Shown: positions 1 to 6,141 of the stretch, one piece after another
Layout: each line of letters begins with the position of its first letter
How positions within the stretch are numbered: position 1 is the stretch's first letter
Assembly (NCBI GenBank): GCA_040775095.1
Contig: JAXGTD010000183.1
Location: 1 to 6,357, forward strand
Direction of reading: 5' to 3'
Length of the DNA stretch: 6,357 bases
DNA from: JAXGTD01 sp040775095
Lineage (GTDB): Bacteria > Pseudomonadota > Gammaproteobacteria > Chromatiales > Chromatiaceae
The notes under the pieces: generated by a model
What the model was told of the DNA's origin: nothing
The model's input: only the letters and a program-made list of their open reading frames with translations
Database searches by the model: none
Translations under genes and position numbers: made by a program

Positions 1-2385
1 CGGGGCGGCAGGATAGCCCATGGCGGGGCGGATACCCTGGTACTGCTCCTCCACGAGGGCCTGGTTATCGAGCCGCTCGCCGCTGGCGTAGCCCCAATGC
101 CGGGTGCGCACGCGCTGGTGCAGCATCTCTGCCAGGGCCTCGGCCAGGCGGTCGGCGAGTGCCTTGAGCATCAACGCGGAATAGTCGTCGTGGTCGGCCT
201 CGAAGCGGGCGACCTGCGCGTCAATGCCGATGCCGGTGGTGCAGGCGAAGCCTCCGATGTAGTCGGGAATGCCGGTCTGGGCGGGGGCGATGAAGTCGGC
301 CAGACAGTCGTTGTATTTCCCCGGCGGCTGCTTTCCCTGCTTGCGCAGGCAGTGGAAGGTCAGCATCGGCTGGCCGCGTTGCTCGTCGGCGTAGACGGTG
401 ATGTCGTCACCAACGGCGTTGGCCGGGAACAGACCGATGACCGCCGCCGCGCCGAGCCATTTTTCCGCATTGATCTGCGCCAGCATGGCCTTGGCATCGG
501 CGAACAGCTTGCGGGCCTCGTCTCCCTTGACTGGATCGTCGAGGATCTGCGGGAAGCGCCCCCGCAACTCCCAGGCGTGAAAAAAGAAGGTCCAGTCGAT
601 ATAGGCGGCGATCTCCCCGAGCGGGATGTCCTTGAACACCTGCACGCCGGGCTCGGCCGGAACCGGTGGCTGGTAGTGCATCCAGTCGATGGGGATGCGA
701 TTGGCTCGGGCCTGCGCCAGCGGGATCAGGTCGCGGGCCTCATCGCGGCTGGCGCGGCGTTTTCGCACCTCCTCGTAGTCGGCGCGCACGCCCGCGACGT
801 AGGCAGCCTTCAGGTCCTTGGAAAGCAGTTGTGCGGCGACGCCGACCGCGCGGCTGGCGTCTTTGACGTGGATCACCGGGTGCTCGTACTGGGGCTCGAT
901 CTTGACCGCGGTGTGTAGCTTGGAGGTGGTCGCACCGCCGATCATCAGCGGGATGGTGAAGCCCTGGCGCTGCATCTCCTTGGCGACATGGACCATCTCG
1001 TCCAGCGACGGTGTGATCAGGCCGGACAGACCGATGATGTCGGCCTTGACCTCGCGGGCCTGGTCCAGGATCTGGTTGGCTGGGACCATGACGCCAAGGT
1101 CCACGACCTCGTAGTTGTTGCATTGCAGCACGACGCCGACGATGTTCTTGCCAATGTCGTGGACGTCGCCCTTGACCGTGGCCATCAGGATCTTACCCTG
1201 GGTGTCACCCGCGCACTTCTCGGCCTCGAGGTAGGGCTCCAGGTAGGCGACGGATTTTTTCATCACGCGTGCGGACTTGACGACCTGCGGCAGGAACATC
1301 TTGCCCTCGCCGAACAGGTCGCCGACCACGTTCATACCGTCCATCAGCGGGCCTTCAATGACATTGATCGGGGCGCCGAGCGTTTGCCTGGCCTCCTCGG
1401 TATCCTCGACAATGAAGTCGGTCACGCCCTTGATCAGCGCGTGTTCGATCCGTTTCTCCACGGGGGCATCCCGCCAGGACAGGTCCTGCTTGTTCTCGCC
1501 CGTGGAGCCGTCACCCTTGTACTTGGGCGCCAGGTCGATGAGGCGCTCCGTGGCGTCCGGGCGGCGATTGAGGATGACGTCCTCGACCGCATCGCGCAGC
1601 TCGCCGGGCAGATCGTCGTAGACCGCAAGCTGGCCGGCATTGACGATACCCATGTCCATGCCCGCCTTGATGGCGTGGTACAGGAAGACCGAATGAATCG
1701 CCTCGCGCACCGGGTTGTTGCCGCGGAATGAGAACGAGACGTTGGACACGCCCCCGGAGACCTTGGCATAGGGAAGCCCGCGCTTGATGCGGCGGGTGGC
1801 CTCGATGAAGTCGACCGCGTAGTTGTTGTGCTCTTCGATTCCGGTGGCGACGGCGAAGATATTGGGGTCGAAGATGATGTCCTCGGGGGCGTAGCCGATC
1901 TCGTCAACCAGGATGCGGTAGGCCCGTTGACAGATCTCGAACTTGCGATCCTCGGTGTCGGCCTGGCCGACCTCGTCAAAGGCCATGACGACGGCCGCGG
2001 CGCCATAGCGCCTGACCTTCTTGGCCTGCTCCCGGAATGCCGCCTCGCCCTCTTTCAGGCTGATCGAGTTCACGATGGCCTTGCCCTGGACGCACTTGAG
2101 CCCGGCCTCGATCACCGACCACTTGGATGAGTCGATCATGATCGGCACACGGGCGATGTCCGGTTCGGCAGCAATCAGATTCAGGAAACGCACCATGGCC
2201 GCCTGCGAGTCCAGCATCGCCTCGTCCATGTTGATGTCGATGACCTGGGCGCCGTTTTCCACCTGCTGGCGGGCGACATCGAGCGCGGCGTCGAAGTTGC
2301 CATCGAGGATCAGGCGCTTGAACCTGGCGGAACCGGTGACGTTGGTGCGTTCGCCGACGTTGATGAAGGTTGCTTGTGCAGTCAT
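1..2385 (-). CDS. metH: Cobalamin-dependent methionine synthase lacking the homocysteine domain, 3' end cut by window edge
   Basis: This cytosolic enzyme transfers the methyl group of 5-methyltetrahydrofolate via cobalamin to homocysteine, making methionine. 795 codons are visible. Residues 1 to about 270 are the pterin-binding domain, opening with FINVGERTNVTGSARF and containing IDINMDE and GIEEHNNYAVDF. A cobalamin cap follows (EGPLMDGMNVVGDLFGEGKMF, LPQVVKSARVM). The B12-binding domain carries DVHDIG, whose His409 matches the lower-ligand His759 of E. coli, then GLSGLITPSLDEM and IGGATTS. The AdoMet-dependent reactivation domain shows YIDWTFFFHAW, GLFPAN, DDYSALMLKALADRLAEA and GIRPAMGYP. 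The ATG corresponds to about E. coli residue 351, so the N-terminal homocysteine/zinc domain is absent and no separate homologue lies upstream. By comparison with E. coli, some 80 C-terminal residues lie beyond the left edge. The frame stays open upstream of the ATG, but its translation is not MetH-like. Split MetH enzymes are known in other proteobacteria; the homocysteine module is presumably encoded elsewhere. No strong Shine-Dalgarno precedes the ATG. Confidence 0.95.
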   Translation of the reverse strand, partial: MTAQATFINVGERTNVTGSARFKRLILDGNFDAALDVARQQVENGAQVIDINMDEAMLDSQAAMVRFLNLIAAEPDIARVPIMIDSSKWSVIEAGLKCVQGKAIVNSISLKEGEAAFREQAKKVRRYGAAAVVMAFDEVGQADTEDRKFEICQRAYRILVDEIGYAPEDIIFDPNIFAVATGIEEHNNYAVDFIEATRRIKRGLPYAKVSGGVSNVSFSFRGNNPVREAIHSVFLYHAIKAGMDMGIVNAGQLAVYDDLPGELRDAVEDVILNRRPDATERLIDLAPKYKGDGSTGENKQDLSWRDAPVEKRIEHALIKGVTDFIVEDTEEARQTLGAPINVIEGPLMDGMNVVGDLFGEGKMFLPQVVKSARVMKKSVAYLEPYLEAEKCAGDTQGKILMATVKGDVHDIGKNIVGVVLQCNNYEVVDLGVMVPANQILDQAREVKADIIGLSGLITPSLDEMVHVAKEMQRQGFTIPLMIGGATTSKLHTAVKIEPQYEHPVIHVKDASRAVGVAAQLLSKDLKAAYVAGVRADYEEVRKRRASRDEARDLIPLAQARANRIPIDWMHYQPPVPAEPGVQVFKDIPLGEIAAYIDWTFFFHAWELRGRFPQILDDPVKGDEARKLFADAKAMLAQINAEKWLGAAAVIGLFPANAVGDDITVYADEQRGQPMLTFHCLRKQGKQPPGKYNDCLADFIAPAQTGIPDYIGGFACTTGIGIDAQVARFEADHDDYSALMLKALADRLAEALAEMLHQRVRTRHWGYASGERLDNQALVEEQYQGIRPAMGYPAAP

Positions 2386-2436
2386 GGTATTACCGGGGTG
2401 GGACGCGCGTGCTTGGCCTCGTCCGATGGGTGCGGC

Positions 2437-2462
2437 AGCAGACCTGCCAACGGGCACCTGCT
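2437..2462 (-). other. Second, weaker leader hairpin before metH
   Basis: Minus-strand reading gives AGCAG, then TGCC, CGTT loop, GGCA, then CTGCT, nested with unequal internal bulges (one base and three bases). It lies between the strong hairpin and the metH start. Its plus strand also resembles a B12 box in the wrong orientation for metH. Function is unknown. Confidence 0.3.
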
Positions 2463-2471
2463 TCGCGGCCG

Positions 2472-2502
2472 ATGCGGCGCGGCGCGACAGGCCGTGCCGC
2501 AT
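2472..2502 (-). other. Strong hairpin in the metH leader or promoter
   Basis: Arms ATGCGGCACGGC and GCCGCGCCGCAT (minus-strand reading) pair over 12 positions with one A-C mismatch around a 7-base loop, CTGTCGC. It starts at the last two bases of the proposed -10 box, so it would cover the transcription start and early leader. It has no T-run after it, so it is not a canonical terminator. It could be a protein-binding palindrome, a leader structure, or the 3' end structure of the upstream gene's transcript. Confidence 0.5.
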
Positions 2503-2529
2503 TGTCCGGTCCGGCGCGGCGCCGATCAA
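2501..2529 (-). promoter_or_regulatory. Putative sigma70 promoter of metH
   Basis: Read on the minus strand, TTGATC (2529-2524) is followed after 17 bases by GACAAT (2506-2501). Each hexamer matches 4 of 6 positions of the sigma70 consensus, at optimal spacing. Transcription would start near 2494 and give a leader of about 110 bases before the metH ATG. It is the best match I found in this gap; in GC-rich DNA such matches are only suggestive. Confidence 0.4.
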
Positions 2530-2672
2530 GCGGCGGTGCCCCTTTGTGGGGCGTTGATGTCGTGGTTGGGGTACGCGCGAGCGCGGGTCGACGCGGGATG
2601 GCATCGCCAGTGGCAGCGCGGCCGATCTCGCCGGATGTCGACACCGACCCGATCCCCGTGGTTGGGGCCGGC

Positions 2673-4178
2673 TCAATGCACCCGCGACACGGGCATCATC
2701 TCGACATCGCAGGAGCCGCCGACGCTGACGTCCTTCTCGCGTCCGCCACCGCGGCATGACTCTCCGCGGTCGGCGATCCGGCAGTGGATGGCCAGGGGTG
2801 TTCCGGCCCGCAGCCAGCTTGGGGTCTTGCGCCAGCGCCCGACATTGGAGAAGCGGCAGCCGCTGGCAACCCCGTAGGCGGTGCAGCCGCCACCGCCACC
2901 GAGACGGACCTTGCGCCCGTCGACGATAAAGCCGGGGAAGTTGTCCTCGATGCGAATGCGGTCGCCGTCCGGCTCCTGGTCGAAGCGGAATTCGCGGAAG
3001 TGGTAGCCGCTGCCAACGCGGTCATCGACGCGAATGCGGCTGTTGGCGATCAACGCGAAGTCACTGCCCTTGCCGGCGACGGCGCCCGACATGTACTCGA
3101 TGCGGTCCTGCTGCGGGAAGCACTTGCCCATGGCCGGTGGATGGTAATAGTGACGCAGCTCGGTCAGCTCAGCGATGGGCGTGCCGGGAAAGACCTCGCG
3201 AAGATCGCCCTCGTTGCCATAGAGGATGCGCTCCACGTCGCCGACGTTCTGCGTATACATGGCCTGCAGGCGGGCGTAGTCGTCGTCCTTGGCGAGATCG
3301 GAGCGCAGATAGCAGGAGGTCAGCCCGGAGATCTGGGTCAGATACGCGTCCCAGATGTTGTATTGGGATGGATCGGATGCGACGCCCTGAAAGTCGCCGG
3401 GAAAGCGGCAGCCCTGGCGTCTGACGCACTGTCCGACGGCACGGTTTCGGATCGACAGTGCCACGACGTTTCGCTCGCATGCACCATAGGCGGAACAGCC
3501 GCGATCGAGATGACCTTCGTAGAGCGCGGTGCGCATGGTGTAGTCGAGATGCTTGGCGCGGGCCAAAGTGGTCTTGTTCCAGCGACCGCCTTGCTTCGCG
3601 ATGAAGCCTTCCCAGGCGCCGGCCAGGGCGTCGCGTCGGCCCAACAGGCTGCGGTTGGCGCGTTCGCACTGGGGCGAGTTGTGGAAACGCCGGACGATCT
3701 CATCGAGCTGACCGTTCGCCTGCCGGGCAGCCACCTCGGCGTCACCCCGCCCGGGTGGGTCGAAGAACGGCGCCTTCTCCAGCGCGTAGAAGTCGCCTAC
3801 GCTGATCAGGTAGCGGACACTCGCGTCGCAGTGATGATTCTTCACCTGCATGGACGCGCGTTTGGCGAATGTCTGCTTGAATTTGGCCGTGGCGGAGGGG
3901 CCGCTTGCACTGCGTGGATCAACGACGATGTCGAAGCCGATGTAGGGTGTGCCCTTGGCGTCGGTCAATGGCTTGCCATGCTTGATGACCAGGCAGGGGA
4001 TCACGGATGTGCCCTGCGTCAGGGTACCCGCGCGCGCACCCGGTCCATTGGCGCCGATCCGGTAGTAGGGCACCTCGATGGGTCCATTGAACTTGTAGAG
4101 CGTCATCACCGGCGTGGCGGGGATCGCGAGGGCGACAGACGGGAGGCTGAGCAGCAGGGCGGTAAGCGTCTTTCTCAT
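2673..4178 (-). CDS. Secreted cysteine-rich protein of unknown function
   Basis: I do not recognise this 501-residue protein. It begins with a clear Sec signal peptide: MRK, a hydrophobic core, and a VALA/IP cleavage site after residue 18. The mature chain has no further membrane segment, so it should be periplasmic or extracellular. It has 14 cysteines (62, 117, 171, 228, 234, 251, 257, 289, 353, 432, 441, 466, 475, 490), an even number that fits up to seven disulfides. Two segments resemble each other: CSAYGAC at 228-234 and CTAYGVASGC at 432-441; GCRF occurs at 256-259 and again at 440-443. A glycine run lies at 427-431. No catalytic signature is evident. The minus frame is chosen over the long antisense frame because of the signal peptide, the cysteine pattern and a normal amino acid mix. 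The Shine-Dalgarno is weak. Just after the stop a small hairpin, CCCC-AACCAC-GGGG (2667-2654), has no T-run. Confidence 0.78.
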   Translation of the reverse strand: MRKTLTALLLSLPSVALAIPATPVMTLYKFNGPIEVPYYRIGANGPGARAGTLTQGTSVIPCLVIKHGKPLTDAKGTPYIGFDIVVDPRSASGPSATAKFKQTFAKRASMQVKNHHCDASVRYLISVGDFYALEKAPFFDPPGRGDAEVAARQANGQLDEIVRRFHNSPQCERANRSLLGRRDALAGAWEGFIAKQGGRWNKTTLARAKHLDYTMRTALYEGHLDRGCSAYGACERNVVALSIRNRAVGQCVRRQGCRFPGDFQGVASDPSQYNIWDAYLTQISGLTSCYLRSDLAKDDDYARLQAMYTQNVGDVERILYGNEGDLREVFPGTPIAELTELRHYYHPPAMGKCFPQQDRIEYMSGAVAGKGSDFALIANSRIRVDDRVGSGYHFREFRFDQEPDGDRIRIEDNFPGFIVDGRKVRLGGGGGCTAYGVASGCRFSNVGRWRKTPSWLRAGTPLAIHCRIADRGESCRGGGREKDVSVGGSCDVEMMPVSRVH

Positions 4179-4231
4179 GGTCGATCTTGGTGTGTTTGGG
4201 TGGATGGTTCCGGTTGCCTGCCCCGGGACCT

Positions 4232-4279
4232 GCGCATCGGGCCCGGTTGGACAGGACCTCGGGGTAGCCGCCGATGCGC
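4232..4279. repeat. Perfect 9-bp inverted repeat upstream of the secreted protein gene
   Basis: GCGCATCGG at 4232-4240 and its exact reverse complement CCGATGCGC at 4271-4279 flank 30 bases. The pair lies 54 to 101 bases upstream of the start codon at 4178. It could form a stem in the 5' leader or serve as paired binding sites. No T-run follows on either side. Confidence 0.45.
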
Positions 4280-4421
4280 CCCGCGGTGCTCGAATGGGCG
4301 AAAAACGAGGCGTTCGCTCTCGGTGAGCGCGCGCGTCAGGAAACCCTGGCTGGCGGGGGGGCGTCGAGCGCGCGGGCGCTTTGTGGGCCGATTCCCGGCC
4401 AGGATAGTCTATCGACCCCCG

Positions 4422-4584
4422 TTCACCCGCCGCCGTACGACGCGATCGATTTGGCCCGGCGGTGTGACGCGCTGCCCCATGCCCCGTGCGCGTCCGGCCA
4501 ACGGCTGACGGGCCGCGCTATTCGGCCAGCATCGCGCGCGCGTTGCAAGCCTCATTGGCGGCCAACCTGTACGCGACGGGTGAA
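4422..4584. repeat. Spaced near-perfect inverted repeat in the gap
   Basis: TTCACCCGCCGCCGTAC at 4422-4438 and GTACGCGACGGGTGAA at 4569-4584 are reverse complements except for one mismatch and one single-base indel. They enclose about 130 bases with no open frame of note. It may be the ends of a tiny non-autonomous element, a long-range RNA stem, or chance. No target-site duplication was evident. Confidence 0.3.
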
Positions 4585-4899
4585 TCGGTTGAAGCGAGTG
4601 CCGGGTACGCCTGCCCCGGGCGACCGCGCCCAGGCCAGGTCGATCGGAATCCCTGTATGCGCCTCGCGGTTCATGGGCCCTGTCCGCGCGGCTGCGTGCA
4701 GCGCGCAACAGGGGCGAGCACCCGCGAGCGCCGTAAGCGAGACTGCCGCCCGCGCGGACTGAACGGGCCGCGGTGAGCATCCCTGCTGAGGCAGGCTGGG
4801 TCGAACGGAAACATCCGCTGGATGGCGGGTGGTCGCGTCGGCCTCACAAGCGCTGCCCCGATCTGTCCAAGGATCGGATCAGCCCCCGGGCCTGTCGAG

Positions 4900-4952
4900 A
4901 TGGGAGTCACGCGGTGTCCCATTCCCACGCGATGGCATCGCTCGAGAATGCC
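4900..4952 (-). terminator. Tandem hairpins downstream of rpoH, possible transcript end
   Basis: Two adjacent palindromes follow the rpoH stop by about 50 to 100 bases. The nearer is GGCAT-9 bases-ATGCC at 4952-4934. The farther, 4922-4900, pairs ATGGGACAC with GTG-(AC bulge)-TCCCAT around a CGC loop, 9 bp in all. Neither is followed by a T-run, so they are not textbook intrinsic terminators. They could mark the 3' end of the rpoH mRNA, as U-less terminators or as structures protecting the end after Rho termination. Confidence 0.35.
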
Positions 4953-5002
4953 GGGCCTTGTGTCGCCGGGACGGACGGGAAAGAGTCGAGCTGGGCGTTG
5001 CC

Positions 5003-5851
5003 CTAGAGCTCCAGTTGGAGACGGAGCTTCTTCATCGCGTTCTTCTCGATCTGACGGATGCGCTCCGCGGAGACGCCGAACTGCTGTGCGAGCTCGTGCA
5101 GGGTCTGCTTCTTGTCGGTCAGCCAACGCGCTTGCAGGATGGTCTTGCTGCGCGCATCCAGCCCCTCGACCGCGGCGAGCAGGCGCTCGCGTTGCCAGGT
5201 GTCGCTGTCCTCGCGCTCCAGGGCGGCCGCCGGCTCCATACGGTTGTCGGGCAGGTAGGTCACGGGCGCCGACGGGCTGTCGTCATCGTCGTCGTCGTGG
5301 CCATCAAAAGACATGTCGTGGCTGGACAGGCGCGATTCCATCTCCAACACGGTCTCGGGCTTCACCCCGAGATCTGCGGCGACCGCCTCGACCTCTTCCT
5401 TGGTAAACCACCCCAAGCGCTTCTTGGCGCTGCGCAGGTTGAAGAAGAGTTTGCGCTGGGCCTTGGTTGTGGCCACCTTGACGATACGCCAGTTGCGCAG
5501 GATGTATTCGTGAATCTCGGCGCGGATCCAGTGCACCGCGAACGAGACCAGACGCACGCCGACGTCGGGCTCGAAACGACGCACCGCTTTCATCAATCCA
5601 ACCGTGCCCTCCTGGATCAGATCGGGCAGCGGCAGGCCATAGCCGAGATAGCCGCGGGCGATGCGGATCACAAACCGCAGATGAGACAGCACCAGGCGCC
5701 TGGCCGCCATCATATCGCCCTGGTCGCGCAGGCGAAGCGCGAGCTCCCGCTCCTCGTCGACCGTCAGGATCGGGATCTGGTAGGCGCTACTGATATAGGC
5801 GTCGATCGTTCCGGTGGAAAGCGAACCGATCGTGGCGATGTCTTTGCTCAT
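5003..5851 (-). CDS. rpoH: RNA polymerase sigma-32 factor (heat-shock sigma factor)
   Basis: RpoH directs RNA polymerase to heat-shock promoters of chaperone and protease genes. The 282-residue product has sigma70-family region 1.2 (GTIDAYISSAY), region 2 with SHLRFVIRIARGYLGYGLPLPDLIQEG and RLVSFAVHWIRAEIHEYILRNWRIVKVATTKAQ, and the RpoH-specific box QRKLFFNLR at residues 132-140, the same numbers as in E. coli. An acidic linker with six Asp in a row (GTC/ATC repeats on the plus strand near 5280-5300) occupies the place of the Asp/Ser-rich linker in E. coli. Region 4.2 ends the protein with the helix-turn-helix TLHELAQQFGVSAERIRQIEKNAMKKLR. I chose the ATG at 5851 because it makes the N-terminus align with E. 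coli; a TTG at 5866 in the same frame would add five residues. Neither start has a strong Shine-Dalgarno. It lies downstream of ftsX, as in many gammaproteobacteria, but with its own promoters. Confidence 0.97.
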   Translation of the reverse strand: MSKDIATIGSLSTGTIDAYISSAYQIPILTVDEERELALRLRDQGDMMAARRLVLSHLRFVIRIARGYLGYGLPLPDLIQEGTVGLMKAVRRFEPDVGVRLVSFAVHWIRAEIHEYILRNWRIVKVATTKAQRKLFFNLRSAKKRLGWFTKEEVEAVAADLGVKPETVLEMESRLSSHDMSFDGHDDDDDDSPSAPVTYLPDNRMEPAAALEREDSDTWQRERLLAAVEGLDARSKTILQARWLTDKKQTLHELAQQFGVSAERIRQIEKNAMKKLRLQLEL

Positions 5852-5884
5852 AGTGGCGATACCCAAGTAAACTGCTCGGAAATA

Positions 5885-5914
5885 ATATTAGCACCGTCTG
5901 TAGTGCGGTGACAA
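5885..5914 (-). promoter_or_regulatory. Putative sigma70 promoter of rpoH
   Basis: On the minus strand TTGTCA (5914-5909) and TAATAT (5890-5885) are separated by 18 bases. The -35 matches five of six and the -10 four of six consensus positions, and the -10 lies in the most AT-rich patch of the window. Transcription would start near 5878, giving a leader of only about 27 bases before the ATG at 5851. Confidence 0.65.
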
Positions 5915-5929
5915 TATCGCGAATGGGGT

Positions 5930-5958
5930 TTTCGAGCAGGCTTTGAACGGAAAGTTCC
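5930..5958 (-). promoter_or_regulatory. Putative sigmaE (RpoE) promoter of rpoH
   Basis: On the minus strand GGAACTT (5958-5952) is followed after exactly 16 bases by TCGAAA (5935-5930). The known sigmaE consensus is GGAACTT, 16-17 bases, then TCTGA or TCAAA, so the -35 is perfect and the -10 close. E. coli rpoH also has a sigmaE-dependent promoter (P3), so site and gene agree. Transcription would begin near 5923, upstream of the sigma70-type start, and link sigma32 supply to envelope stress. Confidence 0.65.
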
Positions 5959-6067
5959 TGCGGCAAAGGATGGACAAAACACGGGTCTGCCAACTGTACG
6001 GTTCGACCCGGATCCGGCAACGTCTTGGTGCCTGGCGCCCCGCCGGTGCCATGTTTTGGGGCGCGCG

Positions 6068-6105
6068 ACGGGTGCGGATGCGACGCATGTCCATGGGCCA
6101 CCCGT
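6068..6105 (-). terminator. Hairpin downstream of ftsX, possible weak terminator
   Basis: A perfect 7-bp inverted repeat, ACGGGTG at 6068-6074 and CACCCGT at 6099-6105, encloses a second small palindrome, ATGC-GAC-GCAT at 6078-6088. It begins about 37 bases after the ftsX stop on the transcript. No T-run follows, so intrinsic termination is doubtful. It may partly separate ftsX from rpoH transcription or protect the 3' end of the ftsX mRNA. Confidence 0.35.
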
Positions 6106-6141
6106 AGGCGGCAAGTCGCTGATCTCACGGCGGTCTGATCC

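Larger units (their letters stand above)
4179..5002. other. 824-base stretch without a convincing gene
   Basis: This gap lies between the rpoH stop and the start of the secreted-protein gene. Open frames exist on both strands (for example 4274-4762 plus, 4409-4780 minus), but their translations are rich in Arg, Ala, Gly and Pro, lack recognisable motifs, and look like GC-rich noise. I found no tRNA-like T-arm and no canonical terminator with a T-run. It holds several inverted repeats: 4232/4271, 4422/4569, 4782-4795 (CCTGC-TGAG-GCAGG), 4900-4922 and 4934-4952. A decayed gene or a small RNA cannot be excluded by eye. Confidence 0.6.

Noticed and set aside
97..1731. Plus-strand open frames of 273 and 247 codons opposite metH
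   Set aside because: They are antisense shadows; the minus strand encodes a continuous, highly conserved MetH with cofactor-binding motifs.
2590..2630. GCCACTG motif on the minus strand, reminiscent of the cobalamin riboswitch core
   Set aside because: No B12 box, GATGA or GGGAAGG-like elements follow in the right order on that strand before metH.
2561..2667. Direct repeat CGTGGTTGGGG at 2561-2571 and 2657-2667
   Set aside because: Only 11 bases, two copies, no regular spacing or flanking similarity; could easily be chance.
2784..4508. 574-codon open frame on the plus strand opposite the secreted-protein gene
   Set aside because: The translation is rich in Ala, Gly and Val without motifs and it spans both the minus gene and its upstream gap. 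The minus frame has a signal peptide and structured cysteine spacing. Long antisense frames are common in GC-rich genes.
4671..5126. 151-codon minus-strand frame overlapping the rpoH 3' end
   Set aside because: It overlaps rpoH out of frame, is Arg/Pro-rich, and has no recognisable motif or ribosome binding site.
5283..5300. Triplet repeat (GTC/ATC) resembling a microsatellite
   Set aside because: It encodes the six-Asp acidic linker of RpoH, which corresponds to an acidic Asp/Ser-rich linker in E. coli RpoH, so coding use explains it.
4829..5911. 360-codon plus-strand open frame opposite rpoH
   Set aside because: It is the antisense shadow of an unmistakable sigma32 gene.
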